Positions 20,337-30,508 are shown, numbered from the stretch's first letter. The stretch is DNA of 64,000 nucleotides from an uncultured Roseicyclus sp. (GCA_947491935.1 CANLLF010000003.1:706397-770396), one strand, 5' to 3'. Made by a program: numbers and translations. The notes: generated from the sequence alone by a model not told the origin.

Positions 20337-21113
20337 TTACGGGCGGGCGGTGACGAGTCGCAATCTCCGGCGATCCCAGCGGGGCCAGCCGATCAGTTCG
20401 GAAACCGTCACGAACCGAAATCCACGCCCGGTCACACCGTCAAGCGCCGACGGCATCGCGCGCACCGTGGCGGAATGAATGTCATGGGCCAGCACCACGC
20501 CGCCGGAATGGCAATTCCGCACGATCCGTTGCGAGACGACCGAAGATCCCGGCCGTTGCCAATCCTGCGGGTCCACCGACCAGATGATGGTCGGCATGGC
20601 GCGGGCCTGAAACAGCATCAGGCGCTGGCGATCATAGAGGTTGCCGTAAGGCGGGCGCATCGTGACGGGCGGGCGGCCCACGGCGGCATAAACCGCCTGA
20701 TTGGTCCGGTCGATCTGGTTCAGCACCGAGGCATCGGAATGGCCGAACAGGCTGGGATGCGACCAGGTGTGGTTGCCGATCTCGTGCCCCTCCGCCACCA
20801 TCCGCTGAAGGATCTGCGGATATCGCGCGGCGTTGCGGCCGATCACGTAGAAGGTGGCCCGGATCCCCCGCGCGGCCAGCATGTCCAGAAGCTGCGGCGT
20901 GAGGTTGGGATGGGGGCCATCATCGAAGGTCATGGCAACCAGTGGCTGCGCCGTGGGGATCCGCGTGACGGTGGCATCGATCCCGCGCAGGATCGGGCCA
21001 CGACCGGCAAAGCTCGGCTGGATCGCCTGTGCACTGGCCGGGCGCAGGATCGCAGGCACCGCCAGCCCGCACGTGGCGGTCAGGATCAGGGATCGGCGGC
21101 TGAGAGGGGCCAT
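20337..21113 (-). CDS. Polysaccharide deacetylase family protein
   Basis: A 258-residue NodB-fold carbohydrate esterase (CE4). Motif 1 is MTFDDGPHPNLTPQLL (catalytic Asp and metal Asp), motif 2 GHEIGNHTWSHPSL (H-xxx-H metal ligands) and motif 3 MRPPYGN. The N terminus (LSRRSLILTATCGLAVPAIL) is an export signal and its RR pair hints at Tat export. The likely role is N-deacetylation of peptidoglycan or an exopolysaccharide in the periplasm. Confidence 0.9.
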   Translation of the reverse strand: MAPLSRRSLILTATCGLAVPAILRPASAQAIQPSFAGRGPILRGIDATVTRIPTAQPLVAMTFDDGPHPNLTPQLLDMLAARGIRATFYVIGRNAARYPQILQRMVAEGHEIGNHTWSHPSLFGHSDASVLNQIDRTNQAVYAAVGRPPVTMRPPYGNLYDRQRLMLFQARAMPTIIWSVDPQDWQRPGSSVVSQRIVRNCHSGGVVLAHDIHSATVRAMPSALDGVTGRGFRFVTVSELIGWPRWDRRRLRLVTARP

Positions 21114-21449
21114 CTCGCGTAACCTGTCGTGAGCACAAAGAAATCGTCGGGCTCAACCATGGGATGCGCGGCGGGATCGTGGCAACGAATCACCTGCAAA
21201 GCGGCTCGAATCGGTTCGCCATCGTGCCCCGTGGGCCACGCTTTCGGGGCCATCGCGCGGGTTTGGGGCCGTTTGCGACGTGCAAAACCGTGGCTTCGCG
21301 GACACGAAACGGCCGTCTGCGCACCATCTGAGGCCGAAAAACGGTGATACTGCGTTGATCGAACCGGCCCCGTGGTGTGATCTGGAGGGTGAAGCGGGTC
21401 GCTGCCTGATCGCGCTGACATGTCTGTACTGCCATTGAAGGGGAACCCC
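21114..21449. other. 336-base gap without a confident gene
   Basis: No convincing coding sequence is seen. A minus-strand frame from 21253 to 21086 (55 codons, start MAPKAWPTGHDGEP) has some gene-like composition but overlaps the deacetylase start by 28 bases and has no ribosome-binding site. The region should hold the promoters of the deacetylase (minus) and of the small exported protein (plus). Confidence 0.4.
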
Positions 21450-21635
21450 ATGAAGAAATTTGCTTGCGCCGCCGCGCTGAGCCTCGCCGTTGCCGCACCC
21501 GCCGCAAACGCGTCGGGCTATGTCCAGCCGCACGTGCCCGAGGTTGTCGTTATCGAAGACACCGCCGCGTCGAACCAGGGCATTTTCGTGCCGATCTTTG
21601 CGCTGCTGCTGCTGATCATGCTGCATCACGGCTGA
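21450..21635 (+). CDS. Tiny exported protein with C-terminal hydrophobic segment (copy 1)
   Basis: A 61-residue protein: signal peptide (MKKFACAAALSLAVAAPAANA), a short acidic middle (PHVPEVVVIEDTAASNQ) and a terminal hydrophobic segment GIFVPIFALLLLIMLHHG. AAGGGGAA precedes the ATG at 21450. The architecture and the VPxFALxL core recur in the next gene (21796), so the two are probably paralogues. Function unknown; membrane or envelope location is likely. Confidence 0.65.
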   Translation: MKKFACAAALSLAVAAPAANASGYVQPHVPEVVVIEDTAASNQGIFVPIFALLLLIMLHHG

Positions 21636-21686
21636 TTGCTGACGGGGGCTGCGGCCTTCCGAGCAACGCCAGATGACAGTTTTTCG

Positions 21687-21723
21687 AACGGCCTCACCCC
21701 TTATCGGGCGGGGCCGTTTTTTT
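21687..21723 (+). terminator. Rho-independent terminator after copy 1
   Basis: AACGGCC pairs with GGCCGTT, with further pairing of CCCC and GGGG inside, followed by seven T. It ends the transcript of the small exported gene at 21450 and isolates it from its paralogue. Confidence 0.85.
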
Positions 21724-21795
21724 GTGCCGATTTTGTGCCAAACACAGAATCGGTTAGCGTTGACGTTGGGTAAATGCGAAAAGGGGGACATACCC

Positions 21796-21993
21796 ATGAA
21801 ACGTCTTTGTACGATTGTGATGGCCGTCATGCTGTCGGCGACACCTTTGGTGGCCCAGGACGCCGCCGTTCCACAGATGGATGTCACGATGATCACGCAG
21901 GACAGCGTGGACAGCTCCGGTGGTATCATCGTGCCGCTCTTTGCGTTGATACTTGTCGCGCTGGCTGTATCGGGTGGCAACGGAGACTACTGA
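21796..21993 (+). CDS. Tiny exported protein with C-terminal hydrophobic segment (copy 2)
   Basis: A 65-residue protein: signal peptide (MKRLCTIVMAVMLSATPLVAQ), a middle containing DVTMITQDSVDSSGG and a hydrophobic end GIIVPLFALILVALAVSGG. A purine-rich ribosome-binding site (AAAAGGGGGAC) precedes the ATG. It shares layout and the G-I-x-VP-x-FAL core with the protein at 21450. The ORF begins well before its ATG in frame, but the signal peptide fixes the start. Function unknown. Confidence 0.65.
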   Translation: MKRLCTIVMAVMLSATPLVAQDAAVPQMDVTMITQDSVDSSGGIIVPLFALILVALAVSGGNGDY

Positions 21994-22020
21994 AATCGCG
22001 CCGGGACTACCGGCCGAATA

Positions 22021-22060
22021 CATGAAAACGCCCCGTCGGGTCCGACGGGGCGTTTTCATG
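22021..22060. terminator. Bidirectional terminator between small gene and lon
   Basis: A 19-bp perfect stem (CATGAAAACGCCCCGTCGG with its exact complement) around a 2-base centre. The arms end in TTTTCATG on either strand, so it can terminate both the rightward small gene and leftward lon. Confidence 0.88.
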
Positions 22061-22077
22061 TTCAGGTGTGCGGGGCG

Positions 22078-24483
22078 TCAGTGGTGGGCGGTGGCCCCTT
22101 CCCCGCTGATGCCGGATGCGGCGGCGGCCGCGCGGGCCGCTTCCTCGGCGGCCTCGTCCCATTCGATGGGTTCCGGCGTACCGGTCAGCGCGTGCTCCAA
22201 CACCTCGGACACATGGGAGACGGGGATGATATTCAGCCCCTCTTTCACGTTATCCGGGATCTCGACCAGATCCTTTTCGTTCTCCTGCGGGATCAGCACC
22301 GTTGTGATGCCACCGCGGAGCGCTGCCAGAAGCTTCTCCTTGAGGCCGCCGATCGGCATCGCATTGCCGCGCAGGCTCACCTCGCCGGTCATGGCAATGT
22401 CCCGCTTCACCGGAATGCCCGTCAGCACCGACACGATGGACGTCACCATTGCCAGGCCCGCGCTTGGGCCATCCTTGGGCGTCGCGCCGTCGGGCACGTG
22501 GACGTGGATGTCCATCCGGTCGAATCGGGGCGGTTTTACCCCGATCTGCGGCGCGATCGATCGCACGTAGCTTGACGCGGCATCGATGCTCTCTTTCATC
22601 ACATCGCCAAGCTTGCCTGTGGTCTTCATTCGGCCTTTGCCCGGCAGTTGAAGCGCCTCGATATGCAGCAGGTCCCCGCCCACGGATGTGTAAGCCAGCC
22701 CGGTGACAACACCGACCTGGTCGGCATCCTCCGCAAGGCCGTAGCGATACTTCTTCACACCCAGGAAATCGTCGAGGTTTTCGGCGGTTACGACAACTTC
22801 TTCAACCTCTTTACGGACGATCTTGGTCACCGCTTTCCGGCAGAGCTTGCCGATCTCGCGCTCCAGGTTCCGCACCCCCGCCTCGCGGGTATAGACGCGG
22901 ATCATTTCCTGCAGGGCCTCGGGCTCCAGGGTGAATTCCTTGGCTTTCAGACCATGGTTCTTCACCTGCTTGGGAATCAGATGGCGATGCGCAATCTCCG
23001 CCTTCTCGTCCTCGGTGTAGCCGGCCAGCGGAATGATCTCCATCCGGTCGAGCAATGGCCCCGGCATGTTGTAGGAATTCGCCGTGGTCAGGAACATCAC
23101 GTTCGACAGGTCGTATTCCACCTCAAGATAGTGATCGACGAAGGTCGAGTTCTGCTCCGGATCCAGCACTTCAAGCATGGCACTCGCCGGATCGCCCCGG
23201 AAATCCTGCCCCATCTTGTCGATCTCATCGAGCAGGATTAGTGGGTTCGTCGTCTTCGCCTTCTTCAGCGCCTGGATGATCTTGCCGGGCATGGAGCCGA
23301 TATAGGTCCGGCGGTGGCCGCGGATCTCGCTCTCGTCGCGCACGCCACCCAGCGAGATGCGGATGAATTCGCGCCCCGTGGCCTTGGCGACCGATTTGCC
23401 AAGCGACGTCTTGCCCACACCGGGAGGGCCGACAAGGCACATGATCGGGCCTTTCAGCTTCTTCGAGCGTTGCTGCACCGCCAGATACTCAACGATCCGC
23501 TCCTTCACCTTCTCAAGCGAATAGTGATCGTCATCCAGGATCTTCTGGGCGCGGCCCAGATCCTTCTTCACGCGGGATTTTGTGCCCCACGGGATCGACA
23601 GCATCCAGTCGAGGTAATTGCGCACAACGGTGGCTTCCGCGCTCATCGGCGACATATTCTTGAGCTTCTTCAGCTCCGCATCCGCCTTTTCGCGCGCCTC
23701 TTTCGACAGCTTGGTGGCTTCGATACGCTCTTCCAGCTCGGCAACTTCGCCGGCCCCTTCTTCGCCATCACCCAACTCACGCTGGATCGCCTTCATCTGC
23801 TCGTTGAGGTAATATTCACGCTGCGTGCGCTCCATCTGGCTCTTCACGCGGGTCTTGATCTTCTTTTCGACCTGCAGCACCGACATTTCGCCTTGCATCA
23901 GGCCGTAGACCTTCTCCAGACGTCCGGCAACTTCGCGGGTCTCCAGAAGCTCCTGCTTCTGATCCACCTCGATCCCAAGATGGCCCGAAACCAGATCGGC
24001 CAGCTTGGCCGGGTCCGACGCTTCAGAGACTGAGGTAAGGGCCTCTTCGGGGATGTTCTTTTTGACCTTGGCGTATTTCTCGAATTCCTCGGCCACCGAG
24101 CGGGTCAGCGCGGCAATGGCATCAAGATCGCCCGTGGTTTCGGCCAGTTCGACGGCCGCGGCTTCGAAAAACAGGTCCGTGGCAGTGAATTCCGTGATCC
24201 GCACGCGGCGACGGCCCTCGACCAGCACCTTCACGGTGCCATCGGGCAGTTTCAGCAGTTGCAGCACATTGGCCAGAACGCCGTGTTCGTAGATACCGTC
24301 GGTGCCGGGATCATCTTCGGCCGGGTCACGCTGGGACGACAGCAGGATCTGCTTGTCATCTTGCATCACCTCTTCCAGGGCGCGGACGGATTTTTCCCGG
24401 CCAACGAACAGCGGTACGATCATGTGCGGGAACACCACGATGTCACGCAGCGGCAGGACGGGATAGATGGTTTGCTCGGGCAT
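22078..24483 (-). CDS. lon: ATP-dependent protease Lon
   Basis: An 801-residue AAA+ protease that degrades damaged and regulatory proteins; in Caulobacter it degrades DnaA, CcrM and SciP. The N-terminal substrate domain begins [20 protein letters not shown]. Walker A is [15 protein letters not shown] (~residue 355), Walker [10 protein letters not shown]. The catalytic Ser is in [10 protein letters not shown] and the catalytic Lys in [10 protein letters not shown]. The ATG at 24483 (MPEQTIYP) has GGAAGG seven bases upstream; the ATG at 24489 is too close to it, and the frame upstream is spurious. Confidence 0.97.
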   Translation of the reverse strand: MPEQTIYPVLPLRDIVVFPHMIVPLFVGREKSVRALEEVMQDDKQILLSSQRDPAEDDPGTDGIYEHGVLANVLQLLKLPDGTVKVLVEGRRRVRITEFTATDLFFEAAAVELAETTGDLDAIAALTRSVAEEFEKYAKVKKNIPEEALTSVSEASDPAKLADLVSGHLGIEVDQKQELLETREVAGRLEKVYGLMQGEMSVLQVEKKIKTRVKSQMERTQREYYLNEQMKAIQRELGDGEEGAGEVAELEERIEATKLSKEAREKADAELKKLKNMSPMSAEATVVRNYLDWMLSIPWGTKSRVKKDLGRAQKILDDDHYSLEKVKERIVEYLAVQQRSKKLKGPIMCLVGPPGVGKTSLGKSVAKATGREFIRISLGGVRDESEIRGHRRTYIGSMPGKIIQALKKAKTTNPLILLDEIDKMGQDFRGDPASAMLEVLDPEQNSTFVDHYLEVEYDLSNVMFLTTANSYNMPGPLLDRMEIIPLAGYTEDEKAEIAHRHLIPKQVKNHGLKAKEFTLEPEALQEMIRVYTREAGVRNLEREIGKLCRKAVTKIVRKEVEEVVVTAENLDDFLGVKKYRYGLAEDADQVGVVTGLAYTSVGGDLLHIEALQLPGKGRMKTTGKLGDVMKESIDAASSYVRSIAPQIGVKPPRFDRMDIHVHVPDGATPKDGPSAGLAMVTSIVSVLTGIPVKRDIAMTGEVSLRGNAMPIGGLKEKLLAALRGGITTVLIPQENEKDLVEIPDNVKEGLNIIPVSHVSEVLEHALTGTPEPIEWDEAAEEAARAAAAASGISGEGATAHH

Positions 24484-24725
24484 GGGCATGCCTTCCTTCG
24501 TGTCTTGGGCCGAGGGTCCGGGCCCCGCTTTGCGGCAACCTAGCCCCCTCCTCATTCAGGATGTCTTAACGTGGGGCGTGGGCGGGGTGGTTTCAAGCAA
24601 CCCCGGCCCACGAAAGCTGAGGCGGAGTGTGCACCCCCATGATCCGCATCACAACCCAGACTTGGCGGTTTTGGCCGCGCGGGGCGCAAAATGCTGTGGA
24701 GCAATTGCGCCCGGCCCGGGCCCGA

Positions 24726-25283
24726 TCAGCGCCGCAAGGTCAGGAAACGGCGGGCATTGTGGCCCATGAAATCCATGAAGAAGACGCCGGACATCAGATC
24801 CTCATTGATCATGTAGACCAGAGCTTCGAACTGAATCTGCTGCCCTTCGGCAATGGTTTCGCCCCGGAACTGGATCAGGGGCAGAAGGCTACTGTCGCAA
24901 TTCACCTGCTGGCCCAGATTGTCAAAATCCATCCGCGCTTCCAGGTTGGGGTCTTCGGCCAACGTGATGCCGAAATCACCGGCCATCTCTTCATTGACGA
25001 CCCGCACCTCGATCGCCTGCCATTCCGCGCCATGGGCCAGCAGCGTACCATCATCATTGTAGGTGATCGTCACGGCTTCCGACCCGCTCGGCGGCAAAGC
25101 CATGTTCATCTGCGGCCCCGATATATAGCCGGCCCCATTCGTGCCCATCCACGCGCCATCCAATAGTGGGGCGACGATGGTCTCGTATTCCTCCTCCGTC
25201 ACGGTGCAGCCATCAAGCTGCTGCGCCAGGGACGGCGTGGCAAGGCCAAGGGTCAGGGCAAATGCGAGGGTGGCACGGATCAT
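24726..25283 (-). CDS. Periplasmic protein of unknown function
   Basis: A 185-residue protein with a signal peptide (MIRATLAFALTLGLATPSLAQ). The mature protein has two cysteines (GCTVTEEEY and VNCDSSLL) and a beta-rich middle (VTITYNDDGTLLAHGAEW). No family is recognised. The start is the ATG at 25283, preceded by AAAGGA. A ~240-base gap separates it from lon. Confidence 0.7.
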   Translation of the reverse strand: MIRATLAFALTLGLATPSLAQQLDGCTVTEEEYETIVAPLLDGAWMGTNGAGYISGPQMNMALPPSGSEAVTITYNDDGTLLAHGAEWQAIEVRVVNEEMAGDFGITLAEDPNLEARMDFDNLGQQVNCDSSLLPLIQFRGETIAEGQQIQFEALVYMINEDLMSGVFFMDFMGHNARRFLTLRR

Positions 25284-25402
25284 CTTTTGTCCTTTCGGAA
25301 AATTGCTTGTCGTGATCACAACTTAGTGAAACGGGCGGTGCCCAACCATTACGGATTCCCGGCGACCTGCGGGGAAATCGGTGAGGTCCGTTCCCCGCTG
25401 AA

Positions 25403-26302
25403 CTAGGCCGCCATCTTCCGGGCCGCCCATCCGGCGATAGACCAATCCCGTCGCCCGGTGATCCGCGCGGAAATGGCATCAAGCTCGGACGCCGCAATGT
25501 CATCAAGCCAGAGCAGCGACCACGTGCCGAACCCGAGCGCCGGGTAGTCATGGGTGATCTCCACCTGCGTCCTTCCATCGGGCAACGGCTCCGAGCGAAG
25601 CTCATAGCTGCCGCTGATGCCGCCGCCATCCTCCCGCTCGAAATCGTACAGAAGGTGCAGGGGCCTGTTCCAGATGCGCCGTTTTTGCCGCTGGATCAGG
25701 GTGCCGTGACGGCCAAGCTTGTATCGGGCTTCAAAGGTGTCCGGTTCCGCCGCTCCAACGGGATCCACCCGGGTCAGGCTGCGGGTCCAATAGGTCCCGA
25801 TTGTGTCAGCATCCGGCGCGGTTGCGGCCCAGATCGCCTCGGGCGTTGCCGCGATCACGCGGCTGGCCTTGAGCCGGTATCGGACGTTCAGGCCGACCCT
25901 GCCGAATGTATCCGCCTCCAGAAGGTGGCTCAGGCCCCAAAAAATGCCGAAGAACAAAACCCAACTGCCCCAATCCCCAAGGGCCCAATCCACAATGACC
26001 CCTTCCGGAAGGATCGCAACCGCGTGTTTGCCGCATTCCACCAGTAGCCCCGCCATGCCGCCCACCTCCAGCGCCCGCCGCGCTGACGGTAGGAATAGGA
26101 TCACCACCGCGCTGACTGTCACTGCAACGGCCAGAAAGGCGATCCCGAACGACAGGAGAACCAGCCATGTCGGCCCGACAAAGTCGTGCTTCAACTGGTA
26201 CCGGAACGCGTCATTGTTGATCAGGGCGACACCCAGCGCGGCGGCGATCATGACAAGCAGGAATACAATGCGTCGCCGCTGGCGGTAGAGACGTTTGAAC
26301 AT
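25403..26302 (-). CDS. Membrane-anchored SRPBCC-like protein
   Basis: A 299-residue protein. Residues 1-~130 contain about three hydrophobic segments (IVFLLVMIAAALGVALI, WLVLLSFGIAFLAVAVTVSAVV, WVLFFGIFWGLSHLL). Residues ~145-290 look like an SRPBCC/START-type ligand-binding domain (RVIAATPEAIWAATAPDADT and a closing amphipathic helix). Ligand unknown. The combination of membrane part plus START-like domain is uncommon. Confidence 0.6.
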   Translation of the reverse strand: MFKRLYRQRRRIVFLLVMIAAALGVALINNDAFRYQLKHDFVGPTWLVLLSFGIAFLAVAVTVSAVVILFLPSARRALEVGGMAGLLVECGKHAVAILPEGVIVDWALGDWGSWVLFFGIFWGLSHLLEADTFGRVGLNVRYRLKASRVIAATPEAIWAATAPDADTIGTYWTRSLTRVDPVGAAEPDTFEARYKLGRHGTLIQRQKRRIWNRPLHLLYDFEREDGGGISGSYELRSEPLPDGRTQVEITHDYPALGFGTWSLLWLDDIAASELDAISARITGRRDWSIAGWAARKMAA

Positions 26303-26367
26303 GGGCGACCCTCGGCTTTGACCACCTCAATGGTAGGAAAACCCGGCAAAATCTGGGCAGGTCCGGG

Positions 26368-27498
26368 TCAAAGGGGGGGAATGTCACCCTCGGCCCTCGC
26401 CGCATGGAACTCCGCCTCGAACGCAGCAAAGCCATCCGCCGCGATCGCCGCCCGCAGCCCCGCCATCAGCTCCTGATAATAATGCAGGTTGTGCCAGGTC
26501 AGCAGCATGCCTGAGATCATCTCCTGCGCCCGGAAAACATGATGCAGATAGGCGCGGGAATAGTTGGAACAGGCCGGGCAGGTACAATCCTCATCCAGCG
26601 GGCGCGGATCATCGGCATGCCGCGCATTCTTGATGTTGACCTGCCCGCGGCGGGTCCAGGCCTGCCCCGTGCGGCCCGAACGCGAGGGCAACACGCAATC
26701 CATCATGTCGATGCCGCGTTTCACGGCGCCGACAATATCATCCGGCTTGCCCACCCCCATCAGATAGCGCGGCTTGTCCACGGGCAACTGATCCGGCGCG
26801 AAATCCAGGCAGCCGAACATCGCCTCCTGCCCCTCGCCCACGGCCAACCCGCCCAAGGCGTAGCCATCGAACCCGATCTCGCGCAGGGCCCCGGCGCTCT
26901 CTTCGCGTAAATCCTGCTCCAGTCCGCCTTGCTGAATGCCGAACAAGGCATATCCGGGCCGATCTCCAAACGCCTCTTTCGACCGCGCGGCCCATCGCAT
27001 CGACAGGCGCATACTGCCCTCCAACGCCGTGCGATCCGCGGGCAGCGCCGGGCATTCGTCGAAACACATCACGATGTCCGAGCCCAGAAGCTTCTGGATC
27101 TCCATCGACCGCTCCGGGCTCAACAGATGTTTAGACCCGTCGATATGGCTGCGAAACGTCACACCGTCTTCCGTCAGCTTGCGCAGATCGGCCAGCGACA
27201 TAACCTGAAATCCGCCACTATCCGTTAAGATCGGTTTGTCCCAGTTCATGAACCGATGCAGCCCGCCAAGCGCCGCAATCCGCTCCGCACTGGGCCGCAA
27301 CATCAGGTGGTAGGTGTTGCCCAAAAGAATATCTGCGCCGGTTGCCGCCACGCTTTCCGGCATCATCGCTTTGACCGTCGCGGCCGTGCCCACGGGCATG
27401 AAGGCAGGCGTGCGGATGTCACCCCGGGGTGTCTGGATCATGCCGGTGCGGGCCTTGCCCGAGGTGGCATTGAGGGTGAACGAGAAGCGATCTGTCAT
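26368..27498 (-). CDS. tgt: Queuine tRNA-ribosyltransferase
   Basis: A 376-residue enzyme exchanging G34 of GUN-anticodon tRNAs (Asp, Asn, His, Tyr) for preQ1. Motifs: [11 protein letters not shown], the general acid/base block [13 protein letters not shown], the nucleophile block [23 protein letters not shown] and the zinc site CTCPAC ... LHH. Start MTDRFSFTL at 27498; the longer frame upstream is not supported. It works with queA (58893) and gluQ (4131). Confidence 0.97.
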   Translation of the reverse strand: MTDRFSFTLNATSGKARTGMIQTPRGDIRTPAFMPVGTAATVKAMMPESVAATGADILLGNTYHLMLRPSAERIAALGGLHRFMNWDKPILTDSGGFQVMSLADLRKLTEDGVTFRSHIDGSKHLLSPERSMEIQKLLGSDIVMCFDECPALPADRTALEGSMRLSMRWAARSKEAFGDRPGYALFGIQQGGLEQDLREESAGALREIGFDGYALGGLAVGEGQEAMFGCLDFAPDQLPVDKPRYLMGVGKPDDIVGAVKRGIDMMDCVLPSRSGRTGQAWTRRGQVNIKNARHADDPRPLDEDCTCPACSNYSRAYLHHVFRAQEMISGMLLTWHNLHYYQELMAGLRAAIAADGFAAFEAEFHAARAEGDIPPL

Positions 27499-27592
27499 GG
27501 GCGCCTGAATGGACCGGTCGCTCCGATTTGCCAAGGGGGGCGGAGCGCCCGCAAGCCCGCCACGCCAATGCTGGGGCGGGCGGGCCAGGCCG

Positions 27593-27790
27593 TCATCTGG
27601 TTCGGCGGGGCGCGTCCGAGGTCTCTGCCGCGGGGCGACGCCAGCCCAACAGCTCCAACATGCGGGCGCGGCGAGCCTTGCGGCGCTGAATCCGTTCATC
27701 TGCTTCCAATTTTGCAAACAGCTCACGTTCCTCTGCAACCCCGGTTCGCGGCTGCGCCGGAATTTCCATCTGTCGAATTATGTCGTGCAT
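27593..27790 (-). CDS. Small basic protein of unknown function
   Basis: A 65-residue protein starting [17 protein letters not shown], then [24 protein letters not shown]. The ATG at 27790 has an excellent ribosome-binding site (AAGGAAG, 6 bases away). It is divergent from the LysR gene (104 bases), and the composition (charged, helical, Arg-rich) would fit a nucleic-acid-binding or regulatory peptide. Not recognised. Confidence 0.6.
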   Translation of the reverse strand: MHDIIRQMEIPAQPRTGVAEERELFAKLEADERIQRRKARRARMLELLGWRRPAAETSDAPRRTR

Positions 27791-27894
27791 GGCTTGCTTC
27801 CTTATCTGAACAGGTGGAAAATCACACATGCGCACCGGGTTCCGCCACGCCCGTGACTGTCGGTCGGTTTTCATTTCTGCAAAGGAGGCACGCA

Positions 27895-28725
27895 ATGTGG
27901 GATGATCTGGCGCTCTTTGCTGCCGTGGCCCGCCATGGCAGCCTCACCGGTGCGGCGGCCCAGACCGGCAGCAGCCCGGCCACGCTGAGCCGGCGCATGA
28001 AGGCGCTCGAAAGCACGCTGGCCCGGCCGCTCTTTCTACATGGCCGCGACGGCTATGCGCTGACCAGCGAGGGGCGGGAATTGCTACGTCGGACCGAACG
28101 GATGGAGGCGGCCGCGGCGGATATCGAAACCTGGCGCACGGCGCGACCCGGCAAACAACGTGTCCGGATTTCGGCGGGCACGTGGACCTCCGACGTACTG
28201 GCGCGCCACCTTGCTGATTTCTGGCAGCCCCAATTCGACTGGGTGCCGGAATTCCTGTCCGACGATCGCAACATGGATATCGCGCGGCGGCAGATCGATA
28301 TCGGGGTGCGCAACCGGCGACCCGATCAACCCTGGCTGGCCGGGCGGCGGACGGGCGCGGTTGCGTTTGCACCCTTCGGGCTGGATGCAACGGTGACGGG
28401 TTGGATCGGGGCGGCGGGTGACCGGATGGCCACGCCGTCGGCCCGCTGGCTGGAAGAGACCCATGGCGAGGAGATCGTCACGCGGGCCAACGATCCGCAT
28501 CTGGCCGTCGCCATGGCCCGCGCCGGGATCGGGCGGGTGGTGTTGCCCACTTTCGTTGGCGCCGATTGCGCGCCGCTTGCACGGTTGGGCCCGGCGATTG
28601 AGCCGCTCAATTCCGAGCAATGGCTGATCTGCCACCACGAAGGCCGCCACGACCCGCCCGTGCGCCACGCCCTGACGGCGCTGGCGAAGTTCCTGACATC
28701 GGCCATCGGGTCGACTCCTGATTGA
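27895..28725 (+). CDS. LysR family transcriptional regulator
   Basis: A 276-residue regulator. The helix-turn-helix region is MWDDLALFAAVARHGSLTGA, then TGSSPATLSRRMKALESTL (~residues 1-60). The effector domain is short and divergent. The ATG at 27895 follows AAAGGAGG; the long in-frame extension back to 27256 covers tgt antisense and is rejected. Its target is probably itself or the divergent small gene at 27593, but this is inference. Confidence 0.88.
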   Translation: MWDDLALFAAVARHGSLTGAAAQTGSSPATLSRRMKALESTLARPLFLHGRDGYALTSEGRELLRRTERMEAAAADIETWRTARPGKQRVRISAGTWTSDVLARHLADFWQPQFDWVPEFLSDDRNMDIARRQIDIGVRNRRPDQPWLAGRRTGAVAFAPFGLDATVTGWIGAAGDRMATPSARWLEETHGEEIVTRANDPHLAVAMARAGIGRVVLPTFVGADCAPLARLGPAIEPLNSEQWLICHHEGRHDPPVRHALTALAKFLTSAIGSTPD

Positions 28726-28827
28726 GCATCGCAGATCGCGGCTGATCCGCCCCAACGCCCCTGCCCCACTTTACGCCCCTCGCCCCAATCCCTATATCTT
28801 CTCTCAGGTATTCGACGGGACCAGACC

Positions 28828-29190
28828 ATGACCGAGCAGACACCGCAGATGGAAGGCGCGCCGCTGATCCGGCCGTCCAGCACCGATCACCCGCTCTACG
28901 ACAATGTCGTGGAGGCGTGCCGGTCGGTCTATGATCCTGAAATTCCGGTGAATATCTACGATCTCGGCCTTGTCTACACGATCGATATCGGCCCGGAAAA
29001 CGACGTTGCCGTCGTGATGACGCTCACCGCGCCGGGTTGCCCCGTGGCGGGTGAGATGCCCGGCTGGCTCGCCGATGCGATCGAGCCGCTTGATGGCGTC
29101 AAGACGGTGGATGTCGAGATCACGTGGGATCCCCCCTGGGGGATGGACATGATGTCCGACGAAGCCCGCCTCGAACTGGGCTTCATGTAA
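28828..29190 (+). CDS. sufT: SufT-like Fe-S cluster assembly protein (DUF59/MIP18)
   Basis: A 120-residue protein with the DUF59 core VYDPEIPVNIYDLGLVYTI and the Cys-bearing MTLTAPGCPVAGEMPGW. SufT supports maturation of Fe-S proteins during high demand. It begins on the plus strand after the LysR gene. sufA lies 0.9 kb downstream, with a membrane protein between, so they may be a loose cluster. Confidence 0.88.
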   Translation: MTEQTPQMEGAPLIRPSSTDHPLYDNVVEACRSVYDPEIPVNIYDLGLVYTIDIGPENDVAVVMTLTAPGCPVAGEMPGWLADAIEPLDGVKTVDVEITWDPPWGMDMMSDEARLELGFM

Positions 29191-29384
29191 GCCCCCCAAA
29201 CGATCCCGTTTCATTTGTAAAGTCAGGCTTTCCATAGGCCAGGTGACGTGCGCGTCCGCTTGTTCCAAGGCATCGCCCCTGCCATGGTTCCATTGGGGAA
29301 AACGCAGTAGGGGTTGGCCGTGTCTTGGGCCGCCTGGGCGCGCAGATGCGCGTGCCGACAACGACCGAGGACGAAGAACTCCGG

Positions 29385-30062
29385 ATGGCAGCGTACACGT
29401 TTTCGGCCCTGTTCCTGGCCCATGTTATTGCTGATTATGTGCTGCAGACCGGCTGGATGGTGGCCAACAAGCGGCGACCGCTGGCCATGGCCCTCCATAT
29501 CGGGCTGGTTCTTGGCACCATGTGTTTGACGACACTGAGCTTCCATCCCGCCTTTTTCGGCCTTGCGCTGGCCCACCTCTGGATCGACATCGTCAAGACC
29601 TACGCTATGCCCGAGGGCCTTGGCGCCTATATCGCCGATCAGGTACTGCATGTGGCCTCGGTCGTGGGGATCGCACTTCTGGCGCCCGGCATATGGGAGG
29701 CCAGCCCGCTCTCCGACGTCCCGAATGTGCCGCTCTACTTCATGATCCTCGGCGGCGTCCTCTTTGCTGCGCGGGGTGGGCAATACGCCGTGGCCACGAT
29801 CCTGACCCGTCGCGGGCTTGGCCCCAGCGACGGCGTGATTGTGGGCTGGGTGGAGCGCGCGGCGCTCTGCGTCGTGCTGATCGGCGGGTTTCCGATGCTG
29901 CTGGCCGGTGTTCTGGCGGCCAAGGGTGTGTACCTTCTGGCGGCGCTGCGGAGGCGTGACGAGCAGGCCCGCAGCAGGCTCCTGTTTGGTACGCTCGTCA
30001 GCCTGCTCTGGGGCTTTGCGGTGGCCGTGCCACTCGCCCTCACCATGCCGATGATGCACTAA
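29385..30062 (+). CDS. DUF3307 family membrane protein
   Basis: A 225-residue inner-membrane protein with the DUF3307 opening LAHVIADYVLQTGWMVANKR and about six hydrophobic helices. The start at 29385 is chosen because the following segment is the family start; the longer frames (29346 ATG, 29325 TTG) lack homology and good ribosome-binding sites. No function is established for DUF3307. Confidence 0.78.
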   Translation: MAAYTFSALFLAHVIADYVLQTGWMVANKRRPLAMALHIGLVLGTMCLTTLSFHPAFFGLALAHLWIDIVKTYAMPEGLGAYIADQVLHVASVVGIALLAPGIWEASPLSDVPNVPLYFMILGGVLFAARGGQYAVATILTRRGLGPSDGVIVGWVERAALCVVLIGGFPMLLAGVLAAKGVYLLAALRRRDEQARSRLLFGTLVSLLWGFAVAVPLALTMPMMH

Positions 30063-30136
30063 AACACCCGGCCTTGAGGCGAACGCCCCCTGCGCTTACA
30101 TTGTAAGGGCACGCGACACGCAAAAGGATCGCCCCG

Positions 30137-30508
30137 ATGTTCGGAATTCCCGGCAAACAAGCCGTCACGATGACAGACAAGGCCGCCCGCCAGATCGCCA
30201 AGCTGATGGCGCAGGGCGACACCAAGGGCCTGCGCATCGGCGTCAAGAAGGGCGGCTGTGCGGGGATGGAATACACGATGGATTACGTCTCGGATATCGA
30301 GCCCCATGATGAAGTGGTGGAGCAGGACGGCGCCCGGGTCATGATCGCCCCGATGGCGCAGATGTTCCTGTTCGGCACGGAGATCGACTATGAGGTGTCC
30401 TTGCTGGAGGCGTCGTTCAAGTTTCGCAATCCCAACGTGACGGATGCCTGCGGCTGCGGCGAGTCGATCAAGTTCAAGGATATCGACGAGTTACAGGCCG
30501 ATACGTGA
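30137..30508 (+). CDS. sufA: A-type Fe-S carrier (SufA/IscA-like)
   Basis: A 123-residue HesB/IscA protein with the three ligand cysteines in KKGGCAGMEYTM and the C-terminal ACGCGES. It carries clusters to target enzymes. The stop overlaps the GTG start of the TfoX-like gene by four bases. Confidence 0.88.
   Translation: MFGIPGKQAVTMTDKAARQIAKLMAQGDTKGLRIGVKKGGCAGMEYTMDYVSDIEPHDEVVEQDGARVMIAPMAQMFLFGTEIDYEVSLLEASFKFRNPNVTDACGCGESIKFKDIDELQADT

Noticed and set aside
21086-21253. Small minus-strand ORF upstream of the deacetylase
   Set aside because: No ribosome-binding site, and it overlaps the deacetylase start by 28 bases.
27256-27894. 213-codon extension of the LysR gene
   Set aside because: Antisense to tgt and the small basic gene; LysR homology and the AAAGGAGG site begin at 27895.
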